From: an uncultured Duncaniella sp.
GTDB taxonomy: Bacteria > Bacteroidota > Bacteroidia > Bacteroidales > Muribaculaceae
DNA length: 17,434 nucleotides
NCBI GenBank assembly: GCA_910584825.1
Contig: CAJUCI010000038.1
Location: 1-17,434 of the forward strand
Direction of reading: 5' to 3'
Shown here: positions 1 through 6,965 of the stretch, in pieces
Position numbering within the stretch: the stretch's first letter is position 1
Layout of the letters: each line of letters opens with the position of its first letter
Made by a program: the position numbers and the translations under genes
The notes under the pieces: model-generated
The model's database searches: none
What the model saw: only the letters and a program-made list of their open reading frames with translations
Told to the model about the DNA's origin: nothing

Positions 1-64
1 AATTAAAAATCAACAATATAACCGACAAAATTCATTTTTTGTCATCTACTAAATTTTTAATTTT

Positions 65-85
65 AAAAAGACTTTTGTCTCTTTT
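65..85 (-). terminator. Possible weak terminator of recR
   Basis: Read on the minus strand, this gives a short hairpin of about 8 bp with one G-U pair and an AAAA loop, running into a T-rich stretch. It lies about 55 bases past the recR stop, so it could end that transcript. The stem is AT-rich and weak, and it sits inside a low-complexity repeat, so chance is a real alternative. Confidence 0.35.
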
Positions 86-110
86 GTCTCTTATGTCCTT
101 TTGTCCCTTT
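70..110. repeat. Short T-rich tandem-like repeat
   Basis: Four roughly 10-base units of the form CTTTTGTCTC follow one another with drift. Similar low-complexity runs occur in other gaps of this window (after ffh and after folD), so this looks like a general intergenic habit of the genome and not a gene. Small open frames through it look spurious. Confidence 0.5.
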
Positions 111-139
111 TTGGAATTGTGCTCCTGTCTTTTCGTGCT

Positions 140-766
140 TTACCGGCGGATGGAGTCGGTGAAGAGGGTGCGGTTGACGAGCGAGCGGCCGAGGGTGATT
201 TCGTCGGTGTACTCTATCTCATTGCCTACGGAGACTCCGCGGGCGAGCTGGGTTATGCGCACATCCATATAGGGTGCGAGACGGCGATAGATATAATAGT
301 TGGTGGTCTCCCCCTCCATCGTGGCACTGAGCGCGAGGATAACTTCGCGCACGTCACCCGAAGCCACGCGCTCGACGAGCGAGTCAATCTCAAGTGATTC
401 AGGCCCGATGCCGTCCATCGGCGATATGATGCCTCCAAGCACATGGTAGACGCCCGAATACTGGCCGGTGTTCTCAAAACTCATCACATCCTTGACATTC
501 TCGACCACGCACACCGTAGAGCGGTCGCGCCGCTGGTCGGCGCATATAGGGCAGATGTCGGTCTCGGATATGTTGTGGCACACCGAGCAGTAGCGCACGC
601 CGCGGCGCATGTCGATGATGGCCTGGCCGAGAGCCACGCCTGACGGCTCGTCGGCACGCAGTATGTGAAGGGCAAGGCGCAGAGCCGTCTTGCGGCCTAT
701 GCCGGGCAGCCGCGACAGCTGGGTCACAGCCTCCTCCAAGAGTCTTGAGGCAAATTCCTGTTGCAT
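140..766 (-). CDS. recR: Recombination protein RecR
   Basis: RecR acts with RecO (and RecF) to load RecA on single-stranded DNA at gaps during recombinational repair in the cytoplasm. The 208-residue product has the normal family length and all the expected parts: an N-terminal helix-hairpin-helix (LPGIGRKTALRL, from residue 20), a four-cysteine zinc finger (C60, C63, C72, C75) and a TOPRIM domain beginning near TVCVVENVKDV. The start is supported by alignment with the family N-terminus, which begins a few residues before the helix-hairpin-helix. The gene diverges from panC across 119 bases. A good -7 element lies only a few bases upstream of the ATG, so the transcript may have almost no leader. 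The assignment is secure. Confidence 0.97.
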   Translation of the reverse strand: MQQEFASRLLEEAVTQLSRLPGIGRKTALRLALHILRADEPSGVALGQAIIDMRRGVRYCSVCHNISETDICPICADQRRDRSTVCVVENVKDVMSFENTGQYSGVYHVLGGIISPMDGIGPESLEIDSLVERVASGDVREVILALSATMEGETTNYYIYRRLAPYMDVRITQLARGVSVGNEIEYTDEITLGRSLVNRTLFTDSIRR

Positions 767-771
767 GACTG

Positions 772-801
772 CAAAATTACTGCTTTTTTCTCGTTATCAA
801 T
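772..801 (-). promoter_or_regulatory. Candidate recR promoter
   Basis: On the minus strand there is a perfect Bacteroidetes -7 box, TAATTTTG (plus-strand 772-779). The upstream box is imperfect (ATTG for TTTG at 798-801, 18 bp spacing). The expected start of transcription falls at or next to the recR ATG at 766. Confidence 0.4.
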
Positions 802-821
802 GACGGAGGGGGCAATAAAGA

Positions 822-853
822 TTTGCGTTAAATGATAATTATGCCTAATTTTG
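822..853 (+). promoter_or_regulatory. panC promoter, Bacteroidetes type
   Basis: TTTG at 822-825 and TAATTTTG at 846-853 are separated by 20 bp, matching the -33/-7 consensus of the Bacteroidetes housekeeping sigma factor. Transcription would begin near 860, giving panC a leader of about 25 bases. It probably serves panC and panD together. Confidence 0.75.
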
Positions 854-885
854 CACTCTGAATAAAATTACCATATCTGACAATA

Positions 886-1731
886 ATGGAAATAATTCGC
901 ACAGTCGCAGAATTAAAAGCCAAGCTCGATGACGCCCGTGCCCGCGGAAGCGTGGGACTCGTACCTACAATGGGCGCCCTCCATGCCGGACACCTCTCGC
1001 TCATCGAGAGAGCCCGCAAAGAGAACGACACTGTAGTGGTGAGCGTATTTGTCAACCCCACCCAGTTTAACAACCCCACTGACCTTGCCACCTATCCCCG
1101 CACCGAGGAGGCCGACGCGGCCCTGCTCGAGGGTGCCGGAGTGGACTACGCGTTCATACCCTCGGTCGACGAGGTATACCCCGAGCCGGACACCCGCGTG
1201 TTTGACCTCGGCCCGGTGGCCGAAGTGATGGAGGGAGCCATGCGCCCCGGCCACTTCAACGGCGTGGCCCAGGTGGTGAGCAAGCTGTTCCGCTTCACCG
1301 AGCCTACACGCGCATATTTCGGCGAGAAGGACTTCCAGCAGATAGCCGTCATACGCAAGATGGCCGAGATTGAGGGATTCAAGAACCTCGAGATTGTGGA
1401 CTGTCCCATCAAGCGCGAGGCTGACGGACTGGCACTCAGCTCGCGCAACGTGCGACTGAGCGCAGAGCAACGCTCAGTGGCCCCGGCCATAGCCATGACC
1501 CTCCGCGCCAGCCTCATCAAGGCCCGCGACATGTCGCTCGCCGAGACCAAGCAGTGGGTCATCGACACCATCAACCGCTATCCGTTCATGCAGGTGGAGT
1601 ATTACGAGATTGTCGACGCGCTGACCATGCAGCCGATAGCCGAGTGGAGCGACTCGGAGCGTCCCGTGGGATGCATCACGGTGTTCTGCGGCGATGTCCG
1701 ACTCATTGACAACATCAAATACAGCCTCTGA
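886..1731 (+). CDS. panC: Pantothenate synthetase PanC
   Basis: PanC joins pantoate and beta-alanine using ATP, the last step of pantothenate (vitamin B5) synthesis, in the cytoplasm. The 281-residue length is normal. Visible landmarks are the nucleotide-binding PTMGALHAGH segment with H33 and H36, the GEKDFQQ segment that lines the active site, and the ALSSRN segment that takes the place of KMSKS. The ATG at 886 has a well-placed promoter upstream and gives the usual family N-terminus. panD follows after 7 bases. PanD makes the beta-alanine that PanC uses, so the pair supplies and uses one substrate. No anomalies were seen. Confidence 0.97.
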   Translation: MEIIRTVAELKAKLDDARARGSVGLVPTMGALHAGHLSLIERARKENDTVVVSVFVNPTQFNNPTDLATYPRTEEADAALLEGAGVDYAFIPSVDEVYPEPDTRVFDLGPVAEVMEGAMRPGHFNGVAQVVSKLFRFTEPTRAYFGEKDFQQIAVIRKMAEIEGFKNLEIVDCPIKREADGLALSSRNVRLSAEQRSVAPAIAMTLRASLIKARDMSLAETKQWVIDTINRYPFMQVEYYEIVDALTMQPIAEWSDSERPVGCITVFCGDVRLIDNIKYSL

Positions 1732-1738
1732 GCAAGAT

Positions 1739-2095
1739 ATGACACTCGAGATACTTAAATCCAAGATTCACCGCGTGAGTGTGACCGAGGCCCGCCTCGA
1801 CTACATCGGCAGCATCACCATCGACCGCGACCTGATGGACGCAGCAGGGATTTTCCCCGGCGAGCGCGTCTACATAGTCGACAACAACAACGGCGAACGC
1901 TTTGACACCTATGCCATCGAAGGCCCGAGAGCATCGGGAGTCATATGTCTCAACGGCGCGGCCGCGCGCAAGGTGCAGGTGGGCGACGTGGTAATCATCA
2001 TGAGCTACGCGCAGATGACCCCCGACGAGGCCGCCACATTCAAGCCCAAAGTGATATTCCCCGACACGGCCACCAACAGGCTGGTGACACTATAG
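1739..2095 (+). CDS. panD: Aspartate 1-decarboxylase PanD (pyruvoyl enzyme)
   Basis: PanD decarboxylates L-aspartate to beta-alanine for pantothenate. It is made as a proenzyme that cuts itself between Gly24 and Ser25 to form the pyruvoyl cofactor. Starting at the ATG at 1739, the product is 118 residues and the cleavage site falls exactly at G24-S25 (YIGSIT). The catalytic and binding residues R54, T57 and Y58 are also at their family positions. A longer reading from 1694 would overlap panC and shift this numbering, so the 1739 start is preferred. It is co-directional with panC, 7 bases downstream, almost certainly in the same transcript. Confidence 0.96.
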   Translation: MTLEILKSKIHRVSVTEARLDYIGSITIDRDLMDAAGIFPGERVYIVDNNNGERFDTYAIEGPRASGVICLNGAAARKVQVGDVVIIMSYAQMTPDEAATFKPKVIFPDTATNRLVTL

Positions 2096-2229
2096 TTAAT
2101 GAAGTAGAAGGTTAAAGAGGTTAAGAAATTCGTGTGACCGCAGAATCAGCCTGATATCGTCGACCGATTAACTTTTTAGCCATGCGATTGACTTCCTTGA
2201 CTTTTAAAACTTTATAAACCATTAGAATA

Positions 2230-3564
2230 ATGTTTGAAAATCTAAGCGAAAGGCTCGAAAGGAGCTTTAAGATACTCAAGGGCGAAGGCAAGATTACGGA
2301 AATAAACGTGGCCGAGACGCTCAAGGATGTGCGCCGCGCGCTGCTCGAGGCCGACGTCAACTTCAAGGTGGCCAAGCAGTTCACCGACGAGGTCAAGGCC
2401 AAGGCGATGGGTCAGAACGTAATCAACGCCATCAAGCCGGGCGAACTCATGGTCAAGATTGTCCATGACGAGCTGGCACGGCTCATGGGCGGCGACACCG
2501 CACAGGTCAACCTCTCGGGCAACCCCACCGTGATACTCATGTCAGGTCTGCAAGGCTCGGGTAAGACCACATTCTCGGGCAAGCTGGCCCGCAAGCTCAA
2601 GTCAGAGCAGGGCAAGCGTCCGCTCCTCGTGGCCTGTGACGTCTACCGTCCCGCCGCCATCGACCAGCTCAAGGTGCTGGCCGAGCAGATTAACGTGCCC
2701 GTCTATACCGAGGATGGCAACAAGAACCCCGTCGAGATTGCCGAGAACGCCATCCGATATGCCAAGACCAACCATCTCGACCTCGTAATCATCGACACCG
2801 CCGGCCGCCTGGCCGTCGACGAGCAGATGATGCAGGAGATTGCCGCCATCAAGAAGGCTGTCAAGCCGCAGGAGACCCTCTTTGTGGTCGACTCGATGAC
2901 CGGCCAGGATGCAGTCAACACGGCCAAGGAGTTCAACGACCGCCTCGACTTTGACGGCGTGGTGCTCACCAAACTCGACGGTGACACACGCGGCGGTGCG
3001 GCCCTCTCGATACGCACCGTAGTGACCAAGCCCATCAAGTTTGTCGGTACGGGCGAGAAGCTCGACGCGCTCGACCTCTTCCACCCCTCGCGTATGGCCG
3101 ACCGTATCCTCGGCATGGGCGACATCGTGTCGCTCGTCGAGAAGGCTCAGAACGCCTATGACGAGAAACAGGCCCGCGAGCTCCAGCGCAAGATTGCCAA
3201 AAACCAGTTCAATTTCAACGACTTCCTCCAGCAGATACAGCAGATTCAGAAGATGGGCAACCTCAAGGAGCTTGCCTCGATGATTCCCGGTGTCGGCAAG
3301 GCTATCAAGGACATCGACATCGACGACAATGCATTCAAGGGCATCGAGGCCATCATCCGCTCGATGACCGAGGAGGAGCGTCAGCACCCCGAAATCATCA
3401 ACGGCTCGCGCCGCAAGCGCATTGCCAAAGGCTCGGGCACCGACATTCAGGAGGTGAACAGGCTCATCAAGCAGTTTGAGGAGGCCCGCAAGATGATGAA
3501 GGCCGTGACAGGCATCAAGAACCCCATGTCGCTCATGCGCGGCATGAAGGGCATGCGACGCTAA
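2230..3564 (+). CDS. ffh: Signal recognition particle protein Ffh
   Basis: Ffh is the SRP54-type GTPase that binds 4.5S RNA and signal sequences of nascent membrane proteins and hands ribosomes to FtsY. The 444-residue product has an N-terminal helical N domain, a G domain with P-loop GLQGSGKTT (106-114), DTAGR (189-193) and TKLDGDTRGG (247-256), then a methionine-rich M domain with the RNA-binding SRRKRIAKGSG (393-403) and a Met/Arg-rich tail. The length suits the family. A 134-base gap separates it from panD; I found no good promoter there. folD follows after 38 bases on the same strand. Confidence 0.97.
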   Translation: MFENLSERLERSFKILKGEGKITEINVAETLKDVRRALLEADVNFKVAKQFTDEVKAKAMGQNVINAIKPGELMVKIVHDELARLMGGDTAQVNLSGNPTVILMSGLQGSGKTTFSGKLARKLKSEQGKRPLLVACDVYRPAAIDQLKVLAEQINVPVYTEDGNKNPVEIAENAIRYAKTNHLDLVIIDTAGRLAVDEQMMQEIAAIKKAVKPQETLFVVDSMTGQDAVNTAKEFNDRLDFDGVVLTKLDGDTRGGAALSIRTVVTKPIKFVGTGEKLDALDLFHPSRMADRILGMGDIVSLVEKAQNAYDEKQARELQRKIAKNQFNFNDFLQQIQQIQKMGNLKELASMIPGVGKAIKDIDIDDNAFKGIEAIIRSMTEEERQHPEIINGSRRKRIAKGSGTDIQEVNRLIKQFEEARKMMKAVTGIKNPMSLMRGMKGMRR

Positions 3565-3602
3565 GAGTTTATTAGAGTTTTAAAGTTTAGAGTTTAGAGT
3601 TT

Positions 3603-4484
3603 ATGACACTGATTGACGGAAAGAAAGTGGCCGACGACATCAAGCGCGAAATCGCGGCCGAAGTAGACAACATGGTTGCCTCAGGGATGCGCAGGCCTCA
3701 CCTTGCCGCCATTCTCGTGGGGCACGACGGAGGCTCGGAGACCTATGTGGCCAACAAGGTCAAGGCTTGCGAGGTGTGCGGTTTCAAGTCCACCCTCATC
3801 CGATATGAGGAGGACGTGACCGAGCAGGAACTCCTCAAGGCCATCGAGGGTCTGAACGCCGACCCCGAAGTGGACGGCTTCATCGTACAGCTCCCTCTGC
3901 CCAAGCATATATCCGAACAGCGCATCATCGAGGCTATCGACTACCGCAAGGATGTCGACGGTTTCCACCCCATCAACGTGGGCCGCATGTCCATCGGTCT
4001 CCCCTGCTTTGTGTCAGCCACTCCGGCCGGTATCATCGAGCTTCTGCGCCGTTATGACGTGCCGACCCGTGGTGCCAACTGCGTGGTACTTGGCCGCAGC
4101 AACATCGTCGGCAAACCCGTTGCCAACCTCATGATGCAGAAGGCCAATCCCGGCAACGCCACAGTGACCGTGCTCCACAGTGCGTCGCGCGACATCAAGG
4201 AGAAGTGTCTTGAGGCCGACATCATCATAGCGGCTCTCGGCAATCCCGGATTCGTGACCGCCGATATGGTGAAGCCCGGCGCGACAATCATCGACGTGGG
4301 CACCACCCGTGTGCCTGACGCTACGCGCAAGAGCGGATTCCGTCTGCGCGGCGATGTTGACTTTGACAACGTTGCCCCCAAGTGCGCATTCATCACCCCG
4401 GTACCCGGCGGCGTTGGCCCCATGACCATCTGCTCGCTAATGAAGAACACCCTACTTGCCGCCAAGAAGGAAATCTATAACTAA
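3603..4484 (+). CDS. folD: Bifunctional methylenetetrahydrofolate dehydrogenase/cyclohydrolase FolD
   Basis: FolD oxidises 5,10-methylene-THF to methenyl-THF with NADP and hydrolyses it to 10-formyl-THF, feeding purine and formyl-methionine synthesis. The 293-residue product carries the family signatures: Y48 and K52 in YVANKVKAC (the catalytic Tyr and Lys), VQLPLP (95-100), KDVDGF with D119, the Rossmann segment VLGRSNIVGKP, and the C-terminal PGGVGPMT. The short gap after ffh holds several AGAGTTT repeats, so the two genes may share a transcript. Identification is secure. Confidence 0.97.
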   Translation: MTLIDGKKVADDIKREIAAEVDNMVASGMRRPHLAAILVGHDGGSETYVANKVKACEVCGFKSTLIRYEEDVTEQELLKAIEGLNADPEVDGFIVQLPLPKHISEQRIIEAIDYRKDVDGFHPINVGRMSIGLPCFVSATPAGIIELLRRYDVPTRGANCVVLGRSNIVGKPVANLMMQKANPGNATVTVLHSASRDIKEKCLEADIIIAALGNPGFVTADMVKPGATIIDVGTTRVPDATRKSGFRLRGDVDFDNVAPKCAFITPVPGGVGPMTICSLMKNTLLAAKKEIYN

Positions 4485-4530
4485 TTAGTAATTAACAATT
4501 AGTAATTAGTAATTAGCAATTAGTAATTTT
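4484..4530. repeat. AT-rich ATTAGTA repeats after folD
   Basis: About five overlapping copies of AATTAGTA/AATTAGCA follow the folD stop, and a reverse-oriented copy (ATTACTAATTA) lies near 4562. They can fold on one another weakly. No gene is seen in this stretch. It resembles low-complexity intergenic DNA common in Bacteroidales. Confidence 0.6.
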
Positions 4531-4590
4531 TCTATTCGCTATTTCTGATTTTGCTATTTGTCATTACTAATTACAATAATAAACAACTAC

Positions 4591-4639
4591 AAGATACATA
4601 GGGATATAGGGTAAATCCGTTTATGTCCTTATGTATCTT
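4591..4639. repeat. 18-bp inverted repeat (hairpin) upstream of the CapA-like gene
   Basis: Arms at 4591-4608 and 4622-4639 pair over 18 bp with two G-U pairs, around a 13-base loop. The hairpin ends 21 bases before the GTG start of the next gene. A run of T does not follow it on either strand, so it is not a standard terminator. It could be an mRNA leader structure or a small mobile repeat. Confidence 0.6.
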
Positions 4640-4660
4640 TAGTTTTATACCAATTTTCCC

Positions 4661-5734
4661 GTGATTGAGATTCTCCTGGCTATTTGCGCGCTCGTGATGC
4701 CTGACGACGGGGCCGAGCTGGTGTTTGCCGGTGATGCCATGCAGCATCAGCGGCAGATTGACGCGGCCATGAGAAGCGACGGCTCTCTTGACTATTCAGC
4801 CTATTTCACCCACATAGCCCCCTACGTCAGTTCGGCTGACTATGCCGTGGTCAATCTTGAGACTCCGTTAGGCGGTGCGCCATATACGGGCTACCCGATG
4901 TTCTGCGCGCATGACAATTACGTGACCGCTCTGACCGATGCCGGATTTGACCTCATGCTGTCGGCCAACAACCACATACTCGACCGCCATGACCGGGGTG
5001 TGCTGCGCACCATCAGCACCTTCGAGGCGATGGGTGTGCCTTGGATTGGTGTGTATCGCGACAAGGCTCACCGCGAGCAGGTGTCGCCACTCATACGCGA
5101 CATCAACGGATTCAAGATAGCTTTTCTCAACTACACTTACGGCACTAACGGCATCGAGAAATCTACACCCATAGAAATTGACTATATCGACCGCGACCTT
5201 ATAGCCGACGATGTGAGGCGTGCGCGTGATAAAGGAGCCGAACTCATAGCGGCGTGCATACACTGGGGCGACGAATACCGGCTGTTGCCAAACGATGCTC
5301 AGAAATCGCTCGCCCGCTATCTTGACGGACTTGGCGTGGAGATGATTATAGGCGGACACCCGCATGTAATCCAACCCATGCGCCTGGAACGCAGCGCGGT
5401 GACTCGCCACCCCGTGCTTACGGTCTATTCCCTGGGCAATTTCATCTCGGCAATGCGCACCACCGACACTCGCGGCGGAGCTATGGTGCGTGTGCGGCTG
5501 GGCAGAGACATCTTGCGCCGTCCAGTGATAAAAGGGGCGTCATACCGCATGGTATTTGTCGAGCCGCCTGTCACTGCCGGCGACAACTACAAGCTGCATC
5601 CGTCAGAATCCAACATCCTGCATGCCTCGATGCACAGCCGCCGTAACGCATTCGTGCGCAACGCCCGCGCCATCTTTGACCGGCACAACGTCAACGTACC
5701 GCTTGACACTATCCCCATCGATGCTGTCAGATAA
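4661..5734 (+). CDS. CapA-family metallophosphoesterase-like protein (PGA_cap domain)
   Basis: The product resembles the CapA/PgsA group, a calcineurin-like metallophosphoesterase fold first linked to poly-gamma-glutamate capsule synthesis. Metal-site motifs are in order: FAGDAM with D25, VVNLETPLG with N65 and E67, SANNHILDRH with N104 and H105, CIHWGDEY with H201, and IGGHPHVIQP with H233 and H235. An in-frame TAG lies at 4640-4642, so GTG at 4661 is the first usual start. The first dozen residues are hydrophobic but unusually short for a signal peptide, so export is uncertain. No capBC-type partners are nearby, so a capsule role should not be assumed; many homologues stand alone and have no known substrate. 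The gene seems to be transcribed separately from folD. Confidence 0.85.
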   Translation: MIEILLAICALVMPDDGAELVFAGDAMQHQRQIDAAMRSDGSLDYSAYFTHIAPYVSSADYAVVNLETPLGGAPYTGYPMFCAHDNYVTALTDAGFDLMLSANNHILDRHDRGVLRTISTFEAMGVPWIGVYRDKAHREQVSPLIRDINGFKIAFLNYTYGTNGIEKSTPIEIDYIDRDLIADDVRRARDKGAELIAACIHWGDEYRLLPNDAQKSLARYLDGLGVEMIIGGHPHVIQPMRLERSAVTRHPVLTVYSLGNFISAMRTTDTRGGAMVRVRLGRDILRRPVIKGASYRMVFVEPPVTAGDNYKLHPSESNILHASMHSRRNAFVRNARAIFDRHNVNVPLDTIPIDAVR

Positions 5735-6105
5735 GCCGCCGGGCGACATCCACTACTTCTACATTATGGCATAAAAATAGCGAAGGACGGCCTCGCGGTC
5801 CCCCTTCGCAGCTTACACATAGTACTTAACGTCAGTGGATTTTTGTGTTATATCGTGTATTCGTTATTTGATTTCTTACGTTGGCAAAGTTATAATAAAT
5901 ATTTTAAACTTCCTAATCGTTACGTTAGATTCCATCAGAGCCATGCCCTGATGTCGCACGAGCGACAGCTTACAATTCTTAACTTCACGCGTGTTTACGA
6001 GCCGTTTTACGCCTTATTTTTCACCTATTCCGAGGCAAAACATTACAATCTTTTACTCGGATTAAAGAATGTTAAAAAATCAAGCGGTCACACGCGCATA
6101 TCGGC
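5735..6105. other. Gene-free stretch between the CapA-like gene and rpmA
   Basis: I see no convincing protein gene here. A 102-codon plus-strand frame (5843-6151) runs over the rplU-rpmA terminator and has no recognisable features. The stretch holds a minus-strand promoter and hairpin pair (listed separately as a candidate RNA). It also has two adjacent small hairpins at 5934-5952 (ATCAG/CTGAT) and 5953-5966 (GTCGC, ACGA loop, GCGAC) whose meaning is unknown. Confidence 0.6.
5771..5879 (-). ncRNA. Candidate small RNA with its own promoter and terminator
   Basis: On the minus strand a perfect -7 box, TAACTTTG (plus-strand 5885-5892), has a one-mismatch -33 box, TTAG, 20 bp upstream (5913-5916). 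Transcription would start near 5879. About 70 bases on, a GC-rich hairpin with a 7-bp outer stem GCGAAGG/CCTTCGC (5780-5809) is followed by TATTTTTAT, a good intrinsic terminator. No open frame of note lies between. The transcript would be roughly 105-110 bases. It does not match tmRNA, RNase P RNA or SRP RNA as I know them. Alternatively, the hairpin is only a backup terminator for rplU-rpmA and the promoter match is chance. Confidence 0.4.
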
Positions 6106-6141
6106 GAAAAAAGCGCGTGACGATTTATCATCACGCGCCTT
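6106..6141 (-). terminator. Intrinsic terminator of rplU-rpmA
   Basis: Read on the minus strand, a stem of about 10 bp built on GCGCGTGA/TCACGCGC is followed at once by six T residues. It lies 26 bases past the rpmA stop, in the right orientation to end the operon. Confidence 0.85.
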
Positions 6142-6166
6142 GTTCGATTAGTCGGGGCGGTTAACG

Positions 6167-6427
6167 TTATGCCTGTGCGGGCTGAACGTTGATAAACTTG
6201 CGTCCCTCCTTGCCCTCGGTGAATACTACTACACCGTCGATGAGAGCGAAGATGGTGTGGTCCTTGCCCATACCCACGTTAAGACCGGGGTGGTGAACTG
6301 TGCCACGCTGACGCTTGATGATGTTACCGGCTTTGCAATGCTGACCGCCGAAAATCTTTACACCGAGTCGTTTGCTTTCTGACTCACGGCCGTTCTTAGA
6401 ACTGCCGACACCTTTTTTATGTGCCAT
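6167..6427 (-). CDS. rpmA: 50S ribosomal protein L27
   Basis: L27 is a large-subunit protein whose N-terminal tail reaches toward the peptidyl-transferase centre. The 86-residue product begins MAHKKGVGSSKNGRESESKRLGVK, written here only as a start landmark, followed by the conserved GNIIKRQRGT and the VGMGKDHTIFAL segment. No N-terminal extension needing cleavage (as in Firmicutes) is present. It follows rplU by 22 bases, the usual bacterial gene order, and a strong terminator lies just downstream. Confidence 0.98.
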   Translation of the reverse strand: MAHKKGVGSSKNGRESESKRLGVKIFGGQHCKAGNIIKRQRGTVHHPGLNVGMGKDHTIFALIDGVVVFTEGKEGRKFINVQPAQA

Positions 6428-6449
6428 TTCTTTTTACTGATTTTTGGGG

Positions 6450-6770
6450 TTAAGCTACAACTTCTTTGATTAACACTTTGGTGAAGCACTGACGATGGCC
6501 GTTCTTGCGGCGATAGCCCTTGCGACGTTTTTTCTTGAAGACGATTACCTTCTCGCCCTTTACGAGGGGCTCGAGAACCTGGCAAACCACCTTGGCACCC
6601 TCAAGTGTAGGGGCACCTACCTTAACTGCGTTGTCGGCTTCGGCGAGGAGCACACGGTCAAACTCTACGGTGTCTCCTTCTTTGAGCGCGTCGCCGAGAT
6701 AGTGAACATACAGGAACTTGTCGGCCTCTGCCTTGAACTGCTGTCCCTGGATTTCTACGATAGCGTACAT
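6450..6770 (-). CDS. rplU: 50S ribosomal protein L21
   Basis: L21 binds 23S rRNA and contacts L20 in the large subunit. The 106-residue product has the family start (MYAIVEIQGQQFKAEAD), the central EGDTVEFDRVLL, and the basic RNA-binding FKKKRRKGYRRKNGHRQ followed by the C-terminal strand. It is first in a two-gene minus-strand operon with rpmA. A consensus promoter is 89 bases upstream, and the leader between them can fold into nested stems, which suggests leader-based control. Confidence 0.98.
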   Translation of the reverse strand: MYAIVEIQGQQFKAEADKFLYVHYLGDALKEGDTVEFDRVLLAEADNAVKVGAPTLEGAKVVCQVLEPLVKGEKVIVFKKKRRKGYRRKNGHRQCFTKVLIKEVVA

Positions 6771-6853
6771 CTGTTATTTTGTTGTGTTACAGGTTATACC
6801 TTCGGGCGGACGGCACGGATGCCGACGCTTAACAGGCCCGGTGAGGCTAAATC
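6771..6853 (-). promoter_or_regulatory. Structured rplU mRNA leader (candidate ribosomal protein leader)
   Basis: The untranslated leader between the predicted start (about 6853) and the rplU ATG can form an outer stem, CGGGC (6803-6807) with GCCCG (6836-6840), enclosing a perfect CGGCA/TGCCG hairpin (6811-6824) with a 4-base loop. Ribosomal protein leaders often bind their own product. Whether this one does is inference, and I cannot match it to a named leader family. Confidence 0.4.
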
Positions 6854-6858
6854 GGTTG

Positions 6859-6890
6859 CAAAATTAGCAATTTCGTCTCAATCAGCCAAA
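6859..6890 (-). promoter_or_regulatory. rplU-rpmA promoter, Bacteroidetes type
   Basis: On the minus strand, TTTG (plus-strand 6887-6890) and TAATTTTG (6859-6866) are separated by 20 bp, a full consensus match. Transcription would begin near 6853. Confidence 0.8.
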
Positions 6891-6965
6891 TAATTGTGTT
6901 AAAAAATATCATCACCCGAGCACATTTGATGATTTTTTGGTTACTTTGCAGTGAAATTCAAGTGC

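Noticed and set aside
39..397. Two plus-strand frames at the left edge
   Set aside because: They overlap recR or the T-rich repeat and read as shadow frames.
4484..4600. CRISPR-like array after folD
   Set aside because: The repeat units are 7-8 bases, overlapping and low in complexity, without spacers.
4661..5734. Capsule biosynthesis operon
   Set aside because: Only a CapA-like fold is present, without capB or capC partners, so a capsule role cannot be claimed.
5843..6151. 102-codon open frame on the plus strand
   Set aside because: It has no recognisable domain, runs through the minus-strand rplU-rpmA terminator, and its codon use is unlike the neighbouring genes.
6925..6948. Promoter for the MATE gene (TTTG and TTACTTTG)
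   Set aside because: The spacing is only 12 bp and the -7 box has a mismatch; kept only as a hint for the start choice.
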